Made by a program: the position numbers and the translations under genes. A stretch of 64,000 nt of DNA from Deinococcus planocerae (GTDB lineage Bacteria; Deinococcota; Deinococci; Deinococcales; Deinococcaceae): positions 1 through 64,000 of the forward strand of contig NZ_PNOR01000001.1 of the NCBI RefSeq assembly GCF_002869765.1. Reading direction: 5' to 3'. Positions 15,185 through 25,270 of the stretch are shown here, piece by piece. The number at the start of each line of letters is the position of its first letter. The stretch's first letter is position 1. Below the pieces are notes generated by a model that worked only from the letters and a program-made list of their open reading frames with translations, did not search any database and had not been told where the DNA came from.

Positions 15185-16969
15185 ATGACGGCGCTGCCCC
15201 TCGAACACTACGGCGTCATCGGCGACCTGCACACCGCCGCGCTGGTGGGTGCGGACGGCTCGCTGGACTGGCTGTGCTTTCCGCACTTCGACTCGCCCTC
15301 GGTCTTCGCGGCCATCCTCGGCCCGGGGGTGGGCGGGCACTTCCGGCTGCGCCCGGAAGCAGAGCTGCCCTCCCGGCAGATGTACCTGCCGGACAGCAAC
15401 GTGCTGGTGACCCGCTTTCAGGGGGCAGGAGGCTGGGCGGAGGTCACCGACTTCATGCCGCTGCCGGGGCCGGGGCCGCACAGCCCGGCGGTCGTCCGGC
15501 GGGTGCGGGTGCTGGGCGGGGAGGTCGCGTGGCATGCCGAGTGCCGCCCGGCCTTCGACTACGCCCGCGCCGCGCACGAGGCCCTGCCGGAGGGGGAGGC
15601 CGTGGTCTTCCGCTCCCCCGCCCTGTCGCTGCGGCTGAGCGCGAGCGTGCCGCTAGGGGTGCAGGGCGGCGCGGCCTGCGCCCGCTTCACCCTGCGGGCG
15701 GGCGAGGAGGCGCACTTCGTGCTTCAGGATGCGGGAGCACCTGCCCTGAGCGACCTGGGGGAGCTGGAACGAGGGACGCTGCGCTTCTGGCGCGGCTGGC
15801 TCGCGCAGTGCACCTACCAGGGTCGCTGGCGCGAGACGGTCCACCGCTCGGCGCTGACCCTCAAGCTGCTGACCTTTCTGCCGACCGGGGCCATCGTGGC
15901 CGCGCCCACGACCTCGCTGCCCGAGTGGATCGGGGGTGGGCGCAACTGGGACTACCGCTACACCTGGCTGCGCGACGCGGCCTTCACGGTGTACGCCCTG
16001 ATGCGGCTGGGCTTTCACGCCGAGGCGAACGCTTTTGTCACCTTTATCGAGGAGCGCTCGCGCGAGACGAGTCCGGACGGCAGCCTGCGGGTGATGTACC
16101 GCGTAGGCGGCGGCACCGACATCCCAGAAGAGGAGCTGGGGCACCTGCCGGGCTACCGGGACTCCCGGCCCGTGCGGGTAGGGAACGCGGCCTACACGCA
16201 GTTCCAGCTCGACGTGTACGGCGAACTGCTCGACGCGATCTACCTGCACAACAAGCACGGCGAGCCGGTCTCGCAGGACGTGTGGGTGACGGTCACCCGG
16301 ATGCTCGACTGGCTGCTGGACCACTGGCAGGATGACGACGACGGCATCTGGGAGGTGCGCGGCGGGCAGCGGCCTTTCGTGCTGTCCAAGGTGATGTGCT
16401 GGGTGGCCTTTGACCGGGGACTCAGGATCGCCGCCCAGCGCGGCTTGCCTGCCCCGGTGGAACGCTGGCGGGCCGCGCGGGACGCGGTCTACCAGGAGGT
16501 GATGGAGCGGGGTCCCGTGGGGGAGGGCGGGGCCTTTGCCCAGTTCTACGGCGCGGACGAACTCGACGGGGCCAACCTGCTGCTCCCGCTGGTCAAGTTC
16601 GTGGGACCACGCGACCCCCGGATGCTCGCCACCCTGGACCGCACGCTGGAGAGCCTCGCGGTGGGGCCGCTGGTGTACCGCTACCGCCCCGAGCACGCCG
16701 CCAGCGACGGCGTGGGGGGCGAAGAGGGGGCCTTCTTGCCGTGCTCCTTCTGGCTGGCCGAGGGGCTGGCCCGCGCCGGACGGCTCGAGGAGGCCCGCAC
16801 GCTGTTCGAGGGGGCACTGACCTTCGCCACGCCGCTGGGCCTGCTCTCCGAGGAGGTCGGTCCCGAGGGGCAGGCGCTGGGCAACTTCCCGCAGGCGCTC
16901 TCGCACCTCGCGCTGATCTCCGCCGCCGTCCACCTCGACCGGGCGCTGGGTGCGGGGACCCCGGGCTGA
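15185..16969 (+). CDS. GH15 family glucoamylase/trehalase-like enzyme
   Basis: A 594-residue protein with the N-terminal beta domain and catalytic alpha/alpha barrel of bacterial GH15 enzymes. It begins LEHYGVIGDLHTAALVGADG, standard for the family, and contains EWIGGGRNWDYRYTWLRDAA and GGEEGAFLPCSFWLAEGLA with likely catalytic Glu residues. Members hydrolyse alpha-1,4-glucans or, in several actinobacterial cases, trehalose; the two cannot be told apart here. ATG 15185 is chosen by the family start although its ribosome binding site is weak. The 222 bases upstream contain a GGAGG followed by an ATG at 14980 that opens a short Arg/Pro-rich frame I do not regard as a gene. Confidence 0.88.
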   Translation: MTALPLEHYGVIGDLHTAALVGADGSLDWLCFPHFDSPSVFAAILGPGVGGHFRLRPEAELPSRQMYLPDSNVLVTRFQGAGGWAEVTDFMPLPGPGPHSPAVVRRVRVLGGEVAWHAECRPAFDYARAAHEALPEGEAVVFRSPALSLRLSASVPLGVQGGAACARFTLRAGEEAHFVLQDAGAPALSDLGELERGTLRFWRGWLAQCTYQGRWRETVHRSALTLKLLTFLPTGAIVAAPTTSLPEWIGGGRNWDYRYTWLRDAAFTVYALMRLGFHAEANAFVTFIEERSRETSPDGSLRVMYRVGGGTDIPEEELGHLPGYRDSRPVRVGNAAYTQFQLDVYGELLDAIYLHNKHGEPVSQDVWVTVTRMLDWLLDHWQDDDDGIWEVRGGQRPFVLSKVMCWVAFDRGLRIAAQRGLPAPVERWRAARDAVYQEVMERGPVGEGGAFAQFYGADELDGANLLLPLVKFVGPRDPRMLATLDRTLESLAVGPLVYRYRPEHAASDGVGGEEGAFLPCSFWLAEGLARAGRLEEARTLFEGALTFATPLGLLSEEVGPEGQALGNFPQALSHLALISAAVHLDRALGAGTPG

Positions 16970-17007
16970 TCCCGCGCGCCGGAGGGGAAGGGGGCGGGCG
17001 GGTGCCC

Positions 17008-18351
17008 TCAGCGCCCCAGCAGCCAGGTGGCGACGCCGAAATACACCAGCACCCCGCTGATGTCCGCCAGCGACGTGACCAGCGGGCCGCTCGCGGTGGC
17101 GGGGTCGAGCCTCAGCCGCTGGAGCAGGAAGGGGAGGCTCAGCCCGATCACGCTGCCCAGGATCACCACGGCGACCATCGTGAGGGCCGCGATCAGGGCG
17201 ACCTCGGGGCCGCCGCGCCCCAGCCCCACCGCCCAGACGGCCAGGCCCATGGTGGCCCCCAGCAGCGCCGAGATGCCGACCTCGCGCAGCAGCAAGCGGC
17301 CCCAGTCCGCCGCCGTCACGTCCCCGGTCGCCAGGGCGCGCACCATCAGGGTGGAGGCCTGCGACCCCGCGTTGCCGCTCGACCCGATCAACAGCGGCAG
17401 AAAAAAGACCAGCGCCACCACCTCGGTGATCACGTCCTCGTAGCGGGCGATCACCGCGCCCGACAGCAGGTTCACGAACACCAGGACGACCAGCCAGCCG
17501 ATGCGGCGGCGGTACAGGTCCAGGGGCCGGGTGGCCCCCACCCCGCCGGGCAGCGGCGTCACGGCCCCCGCAAGCTGGAAGTCCTCGGTGGTCTCGGCAC
17601 GGGCCACGTCCAGCACGTCATCAAAGGTCACGGCGCCCAGCAGCACCCCGCCTGCGTCCACGACGGGCAGGGCCGGGAGGCCGTGGCGCTCCATCACCCG
17701 CACGGCCTCCTCGCGGTCGTCCCCCGCCCGCAGGGCCACGAAGCGCCCGTCCATGATCTCCGCGACCCGCGCCCCCGGCTGCGCGAGCACGAAGCGGGTG
17801 AGGCTCAGGGCGTCGAGCAGCTTCCAGGCCCCGTCCACGACGTAGAGGTCCCCCAGGGCCGCCTCCTCGACCCCTGGCCCGCGCTCACGGACGTGCGCCA
17901 GGGCCTGCGCCACCGTCCATTCGGGACGCACCGCCAGGTAATGCGGGGTCATCAGGCGGCCCACGCTCTGCGGCGGGTAGCCCAGCAGCTGCCGCGCCTC
18001 GGCGAGGTCCTCCGGGGACAGCAGGTTGAGCAGCCGCTGGGTGACCCGCCCCGGCAGCTCCTCGAAGAGGTGGGTGCGGTCGTCGGGTTCAAGGTCCGCG
18101 AGCAGCCGCCGCGTCTCCTCGGCGGTGAGGTCACGCACCAGGGCGTCGCGCCCCGGGGACGGCAGCGCCGCGAAGGTGTCGGCGGCGAATTCCGGCGGCA
18201 GCAGCCGGAACAGGACTGCCCGCTCGGCAGCGGAGGCGGCCAGCAGCAGGTCCGCCACCTCGGGGGGGGAGGAGCGCAGCAGCTCGGCGAGGACGGCCTC
18301 CGCCCCGCGTTCACGCAGCGCGCTCAGCAGGGGTCCCCGGAGGCTGGGCAT
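17008..18351 (-). CDS. mgtE: Magnesium transporter MgtE
   Basis: A 447-residue MgtE-type Mg2+ channel: an N-terminal superhelical domain (about 1-125, with LLRSSPPEVADLLLAAS), a CBS pair (about 130-255, including GVLLGAVTFDDVLDV) and five membrane helices (about 280-447) with the pore signature PLLIGSSGNAGSQAST. In known MgtE the cytosolic domains close the pore when internal Mg2+ is high. The ATG at 18351 fits the family start; the open frame upstream is Arg/Pro-rich and overlaps a plus-strand pseudogene. It converges with the GH15 gene, 38 bases away. No Mg2+ riboswitch structure was recognised upstream. Confidence 0.93.
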   Translation of the reverse strand: MPSLRGPLLSALRERGAEAVLAELLRSSPPEVADLLLAASAAERAVLFRLLPPEFAADTFAALPSPGRDALVRDLTAEETRRLLADLEPDDRTHLFEELPGRVTQRLLNLLSPEDLAEARQLLGYPPQSVGRLMTPHYLAVRPEWTVAQALAHVRERGPGVEEAALGDLYVVDGAWKLLDALSLTRFVLAQPGARVAEIMDGRFVALRAGDDREEAVRVMERHGLPALPVVDAGGVLLGAVTFDDVLDVARAETTEDFQLAGAVTPLPGGVGATRPLDLYRRRIGWLVVLVFVNLLSGAVIARYEDVITEVVALVFFLPLLIGSSGNAGSQASTLMVRALATGDVTAADWGRLLLREVGISALLGATMGLAVWAVGLGRGGPEVALIAALTMVAVVILGSVIGLSLPFLLQRLRLDPATASGPLVTSLADISGVLVYFGVATWLLGR

Positions 18352-18461
18352 CCCCGAGAGGCTACCCGAAAGCCTTTCGGGGCAGGGCGAGGCAGGTAGG
18401 CCAGCGGGCGTGGCCCCTCCTCTCCTGCTGGCCGCCGAACGCGCCGGGCTGGGCCTCAAAC

Positions 18462-18847
18462 GTGCCGCGTCCCGCCTGCTCCAGCGGGGTCCCGGCGGGG
18501 CCGCTCGGCGGACACGGCGACCACAAGCTCGCCCGCATCGAGACGTTGCTGAGCACCTACCCGGAGCTGAACTTCCTGCTGATCGGCGACAGTGGCGAGG
18601 AGGACCCCGAGCTGTACGCCCGCGTGGTGCGTGACCACCCCGGGCGGGTGCTGGCCGTCTACATCCGCGACGTGGTGCATACGCCCGGGGTCGACGCCCG
18701 GGTGTGCGACCTGCGGCGGGACCTGGAGCGGGCCGGGGTGCCGCTGGTCCTGTCGCCGGACAGCACCAGGCTGGCAAAGACGCCCTGGCCGCCGGGTGGC
18801 TCTCGCCTGCGGGTTTCCGGGCCGTGCCCGGGCAGGGAGACCGCTGA
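18462..18847 (+). pseudogene. C-terminal fragment of an App1/DUF2183 phosphatase
   Basis: The frame from about 18500 reads HKLARIETLLSTYPELNFLL then IGDSGEEDPELYARVV and VLAVYIRDV, the characteristic end of App1-type (DUF2183) phosphatidate-phosphatase proteins. The N-terminal half with the catalytic DxDxT motif is absent. Near 18780 the frame shifts: the expected ending DALAAGWLSPAGFRAVPGQG continues in another frame to TGA at 18845-18847. Thus the gene is truncated and frameshifted and should be non-functional. Confidence 0.7.
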
Positions 18848-19009
18848 GGCTCCCTCCCTACGTGCTCCTTGCGGCCTTCAGCCTCTCCTCATCCAGACAG
18901 GAGAACGCGGGCACCGGGGGGATGGCCTCGCCCGTGCCCGGCGCGCCGAACCTGAGCGGGGGGGGAGGTTCAGCGGCCTTCAGGGAGCGTTGGGGGTCGG
19001 GCGTTTTCC

Positions 19010-19038
19010 TTGACCCCCACCCGCCCAGGGGCTACGGT
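19010..19038 (+). promoter_or_regulatory. Putative sigma-70-type promoter
   Basis: TTGACC at 19010-19015 and TACGGT at 19033-19038 are separated by 17 bases, a good match to a housekeeping promoter. Transcription would begin near 19045 and run through the structured leader at 19061-19114 into the baeRF3-type gene at 19168. Confidence 0.5.
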
Positions 19039-19060
19039 CGGAACGACAACCGCGGTGGCC

Positions 19061-19114
19061 CGGTCCCCATAGACCGATCTGGAGGAGCCTGTCTGACCTG
19101 GGCTCCTCCTTTTT
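19061..19114 (+). ncRNA. Structured leader with terminator (copy 1)
   Basis: Hairpin I is CGGTC-CCCATA-GACCG (19061-19076), then linker ATCT, then a 9-bp stem GGAGGAGCC / GGCTCCTCC (19081-19089 with 19101-19109) followed by TTTTT, an intrinsic terminator. An element of the same layout lies on the minus strand at 25271-25320, with different but compensating stem bases. Placed between a promoter and the baeRF3-type start 54 bases downstream, it looks like a transcription attenuator or small regulatory RNA. I do not recognise a named riboswitch. A plain terminator for upstream transcripts remains possible. Confidence 0.5.
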
Positions 19115-19167
19115 CGTGCCGCCCCGTGACACTCCTTCGTTCCCGACCCACTGCCAGGAGGCCGACC

Positions 19168-20258
<1,091 letters not shown>

Positions 20259-20265
<7 letters not shown>

Positions 20266-21410
20266 GGGTCGGCGGGTCGGGACCCAACCTCGGCCCTGGC
20301 GTCTCCCGGTGCCTCCCCATCGACCAGGGCCTGCACATCCTCCTCGGGCACGGGTGGGCGCCCCCGCAGGAAAAACGCCTCGTACACGGCCTTGATGACA
20401 ATCAGGAACGGCACGGTCAGAAAGGCGCCCACCAGCCCGAACACGCTGCCAAAGAGCAGCACGCCGACCGTCACCGACAGCGGGTGCATCTTGGCCGCCC
20501 CGCCCAGCAGGAAGGGGGCCAGCACGTAGCTCTCGATCTGCTGCACGACCAGCGAGAACAGGGCCACGTACAGGGCCCTTTGCGGGTCGTCCACCAGCGT
20601 AAAGACGATGGGCGGGATGATCGCCACGACCGGCCCGATGTTGGGCACGAGTTCTCCAAGGGCCGCCAGTACCCCGAACAGCAGCCAGTTCTCCACGCCG
20701 AGCAGGTACAGGCCGCCCGCCATCACGGTGCCCATGATCAGCATGATGAGCAGGGTGGCGCGGCCCCAGGCACCCATCTGGGTGAGCATCTGGGCCGTGG
20801 CCTGGCGCGCGGGGGCGCGCTGGGAGGCAGGAAGGGCCCCCAGCAGTCCCCGCAGGAGCGGTACGGGGTTCGCCAGGACAAACAGCAGCATGATCAGGGT
20901 GACCACCCCAGTCACGACACCGCTCAGCAGCGTTCCGGTGAGGCTCAGCAGGGTGCCTGCCGCTCCCGAGACCCACCCGGCGGCCCGCTGCCCCAGGACG
21001 GCGAGGGTGTCCTCGCGGGTGATGAATTCCAGGTTGGGGTAGCGTTCGGTCCAGCGCTCCAGCCTTCGTTCGAGTTGCGTCAGGTCGGTGGGGAGCTCCT
21101 GAAACAAGGTGGCGGCCTGGGCCACCAGGGGGGGCACGGCCAGCCAGCCCAGCCCCCCCAGGCCCGCCAGGCCCAGCACCACCGTGAGCGCGGCGGCGGG
21201 GCCGCGTGGTACACCTCGGCGCTCGAAGAAGCGCACCGCCGGATTCAAGGCCGCTGCCAGCAGCACGGCGAGCGTAACGGCGAGCAGTGGGGCCAGGACC
21301 TGCCGGAAAAACGAGAGGACCAGCAGCAGGGCCAGGACCGTCAGGGCGGCGGGCAGCAAGTTGACCACCTGCACGCGGGGGCGTTGAGGCCGGGGGGGCG
21401 GTTCAGTCAC
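20259..21410 (-). CDS. AI-2E family membrane transporter
   Basis: A 383-residue membrane protein of the AI-2E (PerM/TqsA-like) family with about eight helices. Seen are the Leu/Ala-rich first helices, a central soluble segment with LTQLERRLERWTERYPNL, and the C-terminal family core ENWLLFGVLAALGELVPNIG followed by PVVAIIPPIVF and QIESYVLAPFLLG. Members export autoinducer-2 or exchange Na+ for H+; the role here is unknown. GTG 21410 is preferred for its GGAGAG upstream; a TTG at 21467 in the same frame is an alternative. Confidence 0.85.
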
Positions 21411-21711
21411 GGCGCAGGGTCTCTCCGGCAGGTCGAATGGGGGGCGAGGGGGAAAACCTGTGGTCAATCGCGTGATCCGGGCCCCTGGGGCACAGCAGTG
21501 GCCGCCTGCCGACTCGGCGATGCACCATCACCGTGCCTGGCATCAGGGTGATGAAGGTGGTGGGCATCGCCGGGGCGCCGTTCCCCTGCCAACGCAGGGG
21601 CATCACCACGATGCCCACGGAGGCACCGACGGCGAGTTCGCGCAGGCTCACTTCCCCCACGAACAGCGCCCACACCGCTGCGAGCAGCACGTTGAATGCC
21701 AGGTCTTGCAT
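21403..21711 (-). pseudogene. Internally deleted copy of mnhE
   Basis: The translation from ATG 21711 begins MQDLAFNVLLAAVWALFVGE, closely matching MKGLAFNVLLAVVWALFAGE of the intact MnhE-like gene at 24516-25019. After GASVGI it jumps directly to VVMPLRWQGNGAP and ITLMPGTVM, skipping about 55 residues of the intact protein, and then loses similarity. It is a decayed duplicate with an internal deletion. Confidence 0.7.
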
Positions 21712-21829
21712 CCGGAGTCCCCTCTTGTGAAGCCACGCGCCGCGCACCGGTCCAGGGCTGTGAGGGCAGGTCTCGGGAGGTCCCCGTACCGGTAGGTCCG
21801 GAACGTCATGCGGTCGCCTGCGGGGAGCA

Positions 21830-22052
21830 CGGACCGGACCTGGCGTCGGTGGGCCACCCCCCGGGTGTTCGCTCCAGGAAACCGAGGACAACAGCCTCGC
21901 ACTCCTGTGGCCGGTCCGGAGTCAGCATATGCCCCACTTGGGCAAGCACCATGAGCCTCTCCTGGGGCCACAGGCGCGCGAACCTCCAGCCCTGCCCGTG
22001 GGGCCCAGCGATTTCGCTGACTTCCAGCAGCATGATCGCCGGGTGCTCGGCC
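21830..22052 (-). pseudogene. Possible C-terminal fragment of an alpha/beta hydrolase
   Basis: The minus-strand frame gives RFARLWPQERLMVLAQVGH then MLTPDRPQECEAVVLGFLER, which resembles the last 40 residues of many alpha/beta hydrolases, including the catalytic His region and final helix. No start or nucleophile region is present; DUF2254 remnants adjoin directly. The match is short, so this is tentative. Confidence 0.35.
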
Positions 22053-22603
22053 CCGTTCTGGCAGAGTGGCGTCGATGAGCCCGACGTCATCCGTGAGCTG
22101 GTGCACGGCGAACTCCACCTCCTGCCGGGCGGCGCGCTGGGGGCCGACGATGAGGGCGCGGCACGGGTCTCCCAGGACGCGAGGTGAGATCCTGGCTAGG
22201 GGCGCGCCGGGGAAGACGAAGTCGCCCGGGCGCACCGACAGGCGGGTGATGCCGTCGTGGCGCACGGTGAGGCTCGCCAAAGCCCCCGGGTCAAGGGCCG
22301 GCAGGTAGCCGCCCCGCCGCGCCCGGACGACCTCGTTCGCGCCGCCGGGTTGCTCTGGCAGGTCTGGATCGAGCGCTGCTCACAGCGACATGCACAATGA
22401 AGGTGCCCAGGGCGACCAATTGGCTCCGGTGCCGCATGAAGTGCTGGAGCAACCGGGGTCCTCGCTGGCTGCTCGTCAGCGAGAGGACCACGGCAGGCCA
22501 CGCAGGGGGGCGTCGAGACTCACGCGCCCGTCCACGTTCACGACCTCCTCAGCCAGCGCGGCAGCGGCCAGGGTCCCCAACGTCGGGATGAACCAGGAGC
22601 GGT
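22053..22603 (-). pseudogene. Frameshifted remnant of a DUF2254 membrane protein
   Basis: Three frames together resemble DUF2254: first RSWFIPTLGTLAAAALAEE, then after a frameshift SLTSSQRGPRLLQHFMRHRS followed by QLVALGTFI, then in another frame RLSVRPGDFVFPGAPLA and GPQRAARQEVEFAVHQLTDD. Full-length DUF2254 proteins exceed 400 residues; segments including most membrane helices are missing. It is clearly non-functional. Confidence 0.6.
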
Positions 22604-22699
22604 CACGAACGCTCTCCGGAGAGGACCAGACGTTGCCTCATTCGGCCTCCCGCCCAAACTGGGTACGCCCGCCGAGCTGCCATTCCTCACGCCTCCGGG

Positions 22700-24220
22700 T
22701 CAGCGCCCAGCCGACGAATCCTCGACGATCTGGCCATAGTCGAGCAGGCCCAAGAGGGTGCTCCGGTCGCCTTGCAGGTCGAGGCGGATGGTGCGCGCCA
22801 GCGTTCCGCCGAAGACCCGCAACTGCTCCTCCGGCGGCAGGGTGCCGACCACCCCGATGTCCTGGTCGCCGATCCCGGGCGAGTCGATGAAGCTCGTGAC
22901 CAGCCCCGACTGCAACGTGTCGTAGGAGTACGCCTGGAACGGCTGGCTCGGCGGATTGTTCAGCACCAGGCCTCCCCCGTTGAGCGGCTGGTAGTCGCCG
23001 CGGATGCTGTTTCCCACGAAGCCGTACAGCCCCTCGGCGCCCCGCGCGCGCAGATCCCGAACGGGGGCGAACTTGCCGATGTGGCTGCTGAAAAACAGGT
23101 AATACCGCCCGTCCCGGAAGACGTAGTGGGGCCGCTCCAGCTCCTGGTTGACGCAGGTGGCGGTGAGCAGCGGGGCGAGCAGGGTCCACGAGTTCAGGTT
23201 CTCGCCGTCGGCGACGGCCAGCCCGACCGCGCCGTTGTACCAGGGCGCCTCCGGGGACAGCTCGCCCAGCCCCGCCCGGAAGCCGGGGTCGCCCAGGTCC
23301 TCCGGCCCGCAGCGCTGCTGCGACTGGGTGCCGCCCACGTTGGCGGTGAAGAGCATGTACAGCCGCCCGTCCCCGGGATCGCGAAACACCCAGGGGTCCC
23401 GGAAGCCGTAGAGCGGCCCCACGTCCGCCTGCGCGAGCGTCTGGTACCGGGTCCCGTCGGCCCGGACGACCACCCGGTGCTGCCACTCGCCGTCGAAGAC
23501 CACCCGGCCATCCACCACCCGGGCGGTCGGGCCTGAGGCCGTGACGAGGCGCTGCTCGAACGACACCCCGCTCCCGGGGAACCCGCTGCCGCTCTGGGGC
23601 AGGAGCCGTCCCTCCCGCAGGGTGGCCGCGTCGAGGTCGGCGGCGTTCGCGCGGGCCGGGGTGGCTTCGAGCGCAGCCTGGGTCTCGCCCCGGTCTCCGG
23701 TGGCGGTGTAGAAGACGTAAACCTGGCCGTCCGCGGTCATCACCGCCGAGCCCGCCCAGTTGCGCGAGCCGATCACCGAGCCGCCCGGGAAGACCAGCCC
23801 GCCGGGCCGCCAGCTCTTGCCGTCGGTCGAGTACGAGTAGCGCAGCTCGGCGATGTCGTGACGCTTGCCGGGCAGCACCTCGTCGTCCACGCTCAGGTGG
23901 ATCATCACGTAATACCCCTGGCCGTTCTCGTCCCAAACCTGCGCCAGAGAGTTGTCCGGGTTGCGGATCGGCCAGGAGTCCCAGACGTGCTGGTCCGGCA
24001 GGGTGGTGTTCGCCCCGCGCGGCCAGTTCTCGATGACCGGGATGGTCGTCTGCGGGCTCTTGTCGAGTGGAATCCGCAGCGCCTCCTGAAGGGTCCAGCG
24101 GTCGGTGTAGGTCCCGGTGGGACTGGTGTCCCCCGGCGGCGACGTGCCGGGCACCGCGCACCCGGTCAGAAGAAGGGCGAGGGTCACGAGGGGCGTCCGC
24201 AACAACGGCGTCTGGCTCAT
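22700..24220 (-). CDS. GH68 levansucrase-like lipoprotein
   Basis: A 506-residue fructosyltransferase of family GH68, which uses sucrose to build levan or fructo-oligosaccharides or to transfer fructose. The catalytic set is present: nucleophile Asp81 in HVWDSWPIRNP, transition-state Asp275 in YGFRDPWVFRD, and acid/base Glu362 in NQELERPHYVF. The N terminus is a lipoprotein signal with lipobox LTGC (Cys21), so the enzyme is probably anchored outside the cell membrane rather than released. ATG 24220 follows AGGAG. The 295 bases between this gene and the upstream mnhE-like gene hold no gene I can support. Confidence 0.92.
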   Translation of the reverse strand: MSQTPLLRTPLVTLALLLTGCAVPGTSPPGDTSPTGTYTDRWTLQEALRIPLDKSPQTTIPVIENWPRGANTTLPDQHVWDSWPIRNPDNSLAQVWDENGQGYYVMIHLSVDDEVLPGKRHDIAELRYSYSTDGKSWRPGGLVFPGGSVIGSRNWAGSAVMTADGQVYVFYTATGDRGETQAALEATPARANAADLDAATLREGRLLPQSGSGFPGSGVSFEQRLVTASGPTARVVDGRVVFDGEWQHRVVVRADGTRYQTLAQADVGPLYGFRDPWVFRDPGDGRLYMLFTANVGGTQSQQRCGPEDLGDPGFRAGLGELSPEAPWYNGAVGLAVADGENLNSWTLLAPLLTATCVNQELERPHYVFRDGRYYLFFSSHIGKFAPVRDLRARGAEGLYGFVGNSIRGDYQPLNGGGLVLNNPPSQPFQAYSYDTLQSGLVTSFIDSPGIGDQDIGVVGTLPPEEQLRVFGGTLARTIRLDLQGDRSTLLGLLDYGQIVEDSSAGR

Positions 24221-24515
24221 GGGTGCTCCTTCCGATTCCGCTCCCCATCGGCGCTCCTGTGCGGGGGCCGAATCTCCCCCAGGGTATGAGGGAAGTGTGA
24301 CCGTCAGGACTCTCTTGGGCTGGGGCAGGATTACGGCTCGCCTCATCCGTTCGGCGGAAAGGTCCGGGGTGCGGGGAAAACGTCAAGGTGGGCGGCATGG
24401 GCCGCCCTGAACTCGGGATGGTCTGAAATTCGCAGGCCACAGCGGACGGAGGCGAGTTCCCTCAGGACAGATGATCTGGCTCCGTGCTGGCGAAACCCTG
24501 CCCTCGGGGGTTACC

Positions 24516-25019
24516 CTACGCTGACGCCCTGGTCAGGCGGTGTGTCGGCAGGTCGAGGACGCGCAGCAGGCGGTCTTCCACCGCTAGGATGGCCTCGTGG
24601 GCGGCCCCCACGTTCGGCGTGCCGATGGCGTGCGCGTAGAGGACGCGGCGGTCCGCGCTGAAGCCCATCGCCACGGTGCCCGGCATCAGGGTGATCACGG
24701 CGGTGAGCATCGTCAGGGGGCCGTCGCCCCGCACCCGCAGCGGCACCGCCACGATCATGGGGCGCAGCGGGGGACGGGGCCGCAGGGCGAAGAGGGCCAC
24801 CTGCACGTTCGCCACGGTGAGTTCGCGCAGGAAAAACCCCAGGAAGCCGAGCCCGGCCCCGACCCGGCGCACGTAGCCCCCGGTGCCCAGCGCGCGGGGA
24901 AAGAGCGCCAGGAGGGCAAAGCCCAGCCCGGCGCCGACGACGAGTTCGCGCAGGCTCACCTCCCCCGCGAACAGGGCCCACACCACCGCCAGCAGCACGT
25001 TGAACGCCAGTCCCTTCAT
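24516..25019 (-). CDS. mnhE: MnhE/MrpE-like cation antiporter subunit
   Basis: A 167-residue protein of the MnhE/MrpE family, a small subunit of multi-subunit Na+(K+)/H+ antiporters. Features are the N-terminal hydrophobic start FNVLLAVVWALFAGEVSLRE, FLRELTVANVQVALFALRPR and the family motif AVITLMPGTVAMGFSADRR. No other Mnh/Mrp subunit gene is in the window, so it is either an orphan or works with a complex elsewhere. ATG 25019 has GAGGG upstream; GTG 25052 is an alternative. A broken duplicate lies at 21403-21711. Confidence 0.82.
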   Translation of the reverse strand: MKGLAFNVLLAVVWALFAGEVSLRELVVGAGLGFALLALFPRALGTGGYVRRVGAGLGFLGFFLRELTVANVQVALFALRPRPPLRPMIVAVPLRVRGDGPLTMLTAVITLMPGTVAMGFSADRRVLYAHAIGTPNVGAAHEAILAVEDRLLRVLDLPTHRLTRASA

Positions 25020-25270
25020 CTGCAAACCCTCTTCACGTGAGAAGCTGCGCACCCTTTCCCACTCGCCTTTCGCGCCACAAATTCCCTGGCACCGCGGACG
25101 TCTCCCCGTGGGAGCTCCTGAAGGAAGGCCGTGGAAGTCGGTAGGTCAGGGGACTTCCCCATCTGAGGCGCTGCCGAGGAAGTCGAGGAGGCCGGACTAT
25201 CTGCAAGGCGGCCTGGGTCTAAACGTTTCATGGCTGGGCCTCCACGGCTGAAGCCGCCCTGCGGGAATGG

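Noticed and set aside
14967..15188. 73-codon frame between the alpha/beta hydrolase and the GH15 gene
   Set aside because: GGAGG is present, but the product is Arg/Pro/Ser-rich and resembles translated GC-rich spacer.
25052..25231. Small minus-strand ORF between leader copy 2 and mnhE
   Set aside because: No good ribosome binding site or recognisable pattern; could not be supported although its position is suggestive.
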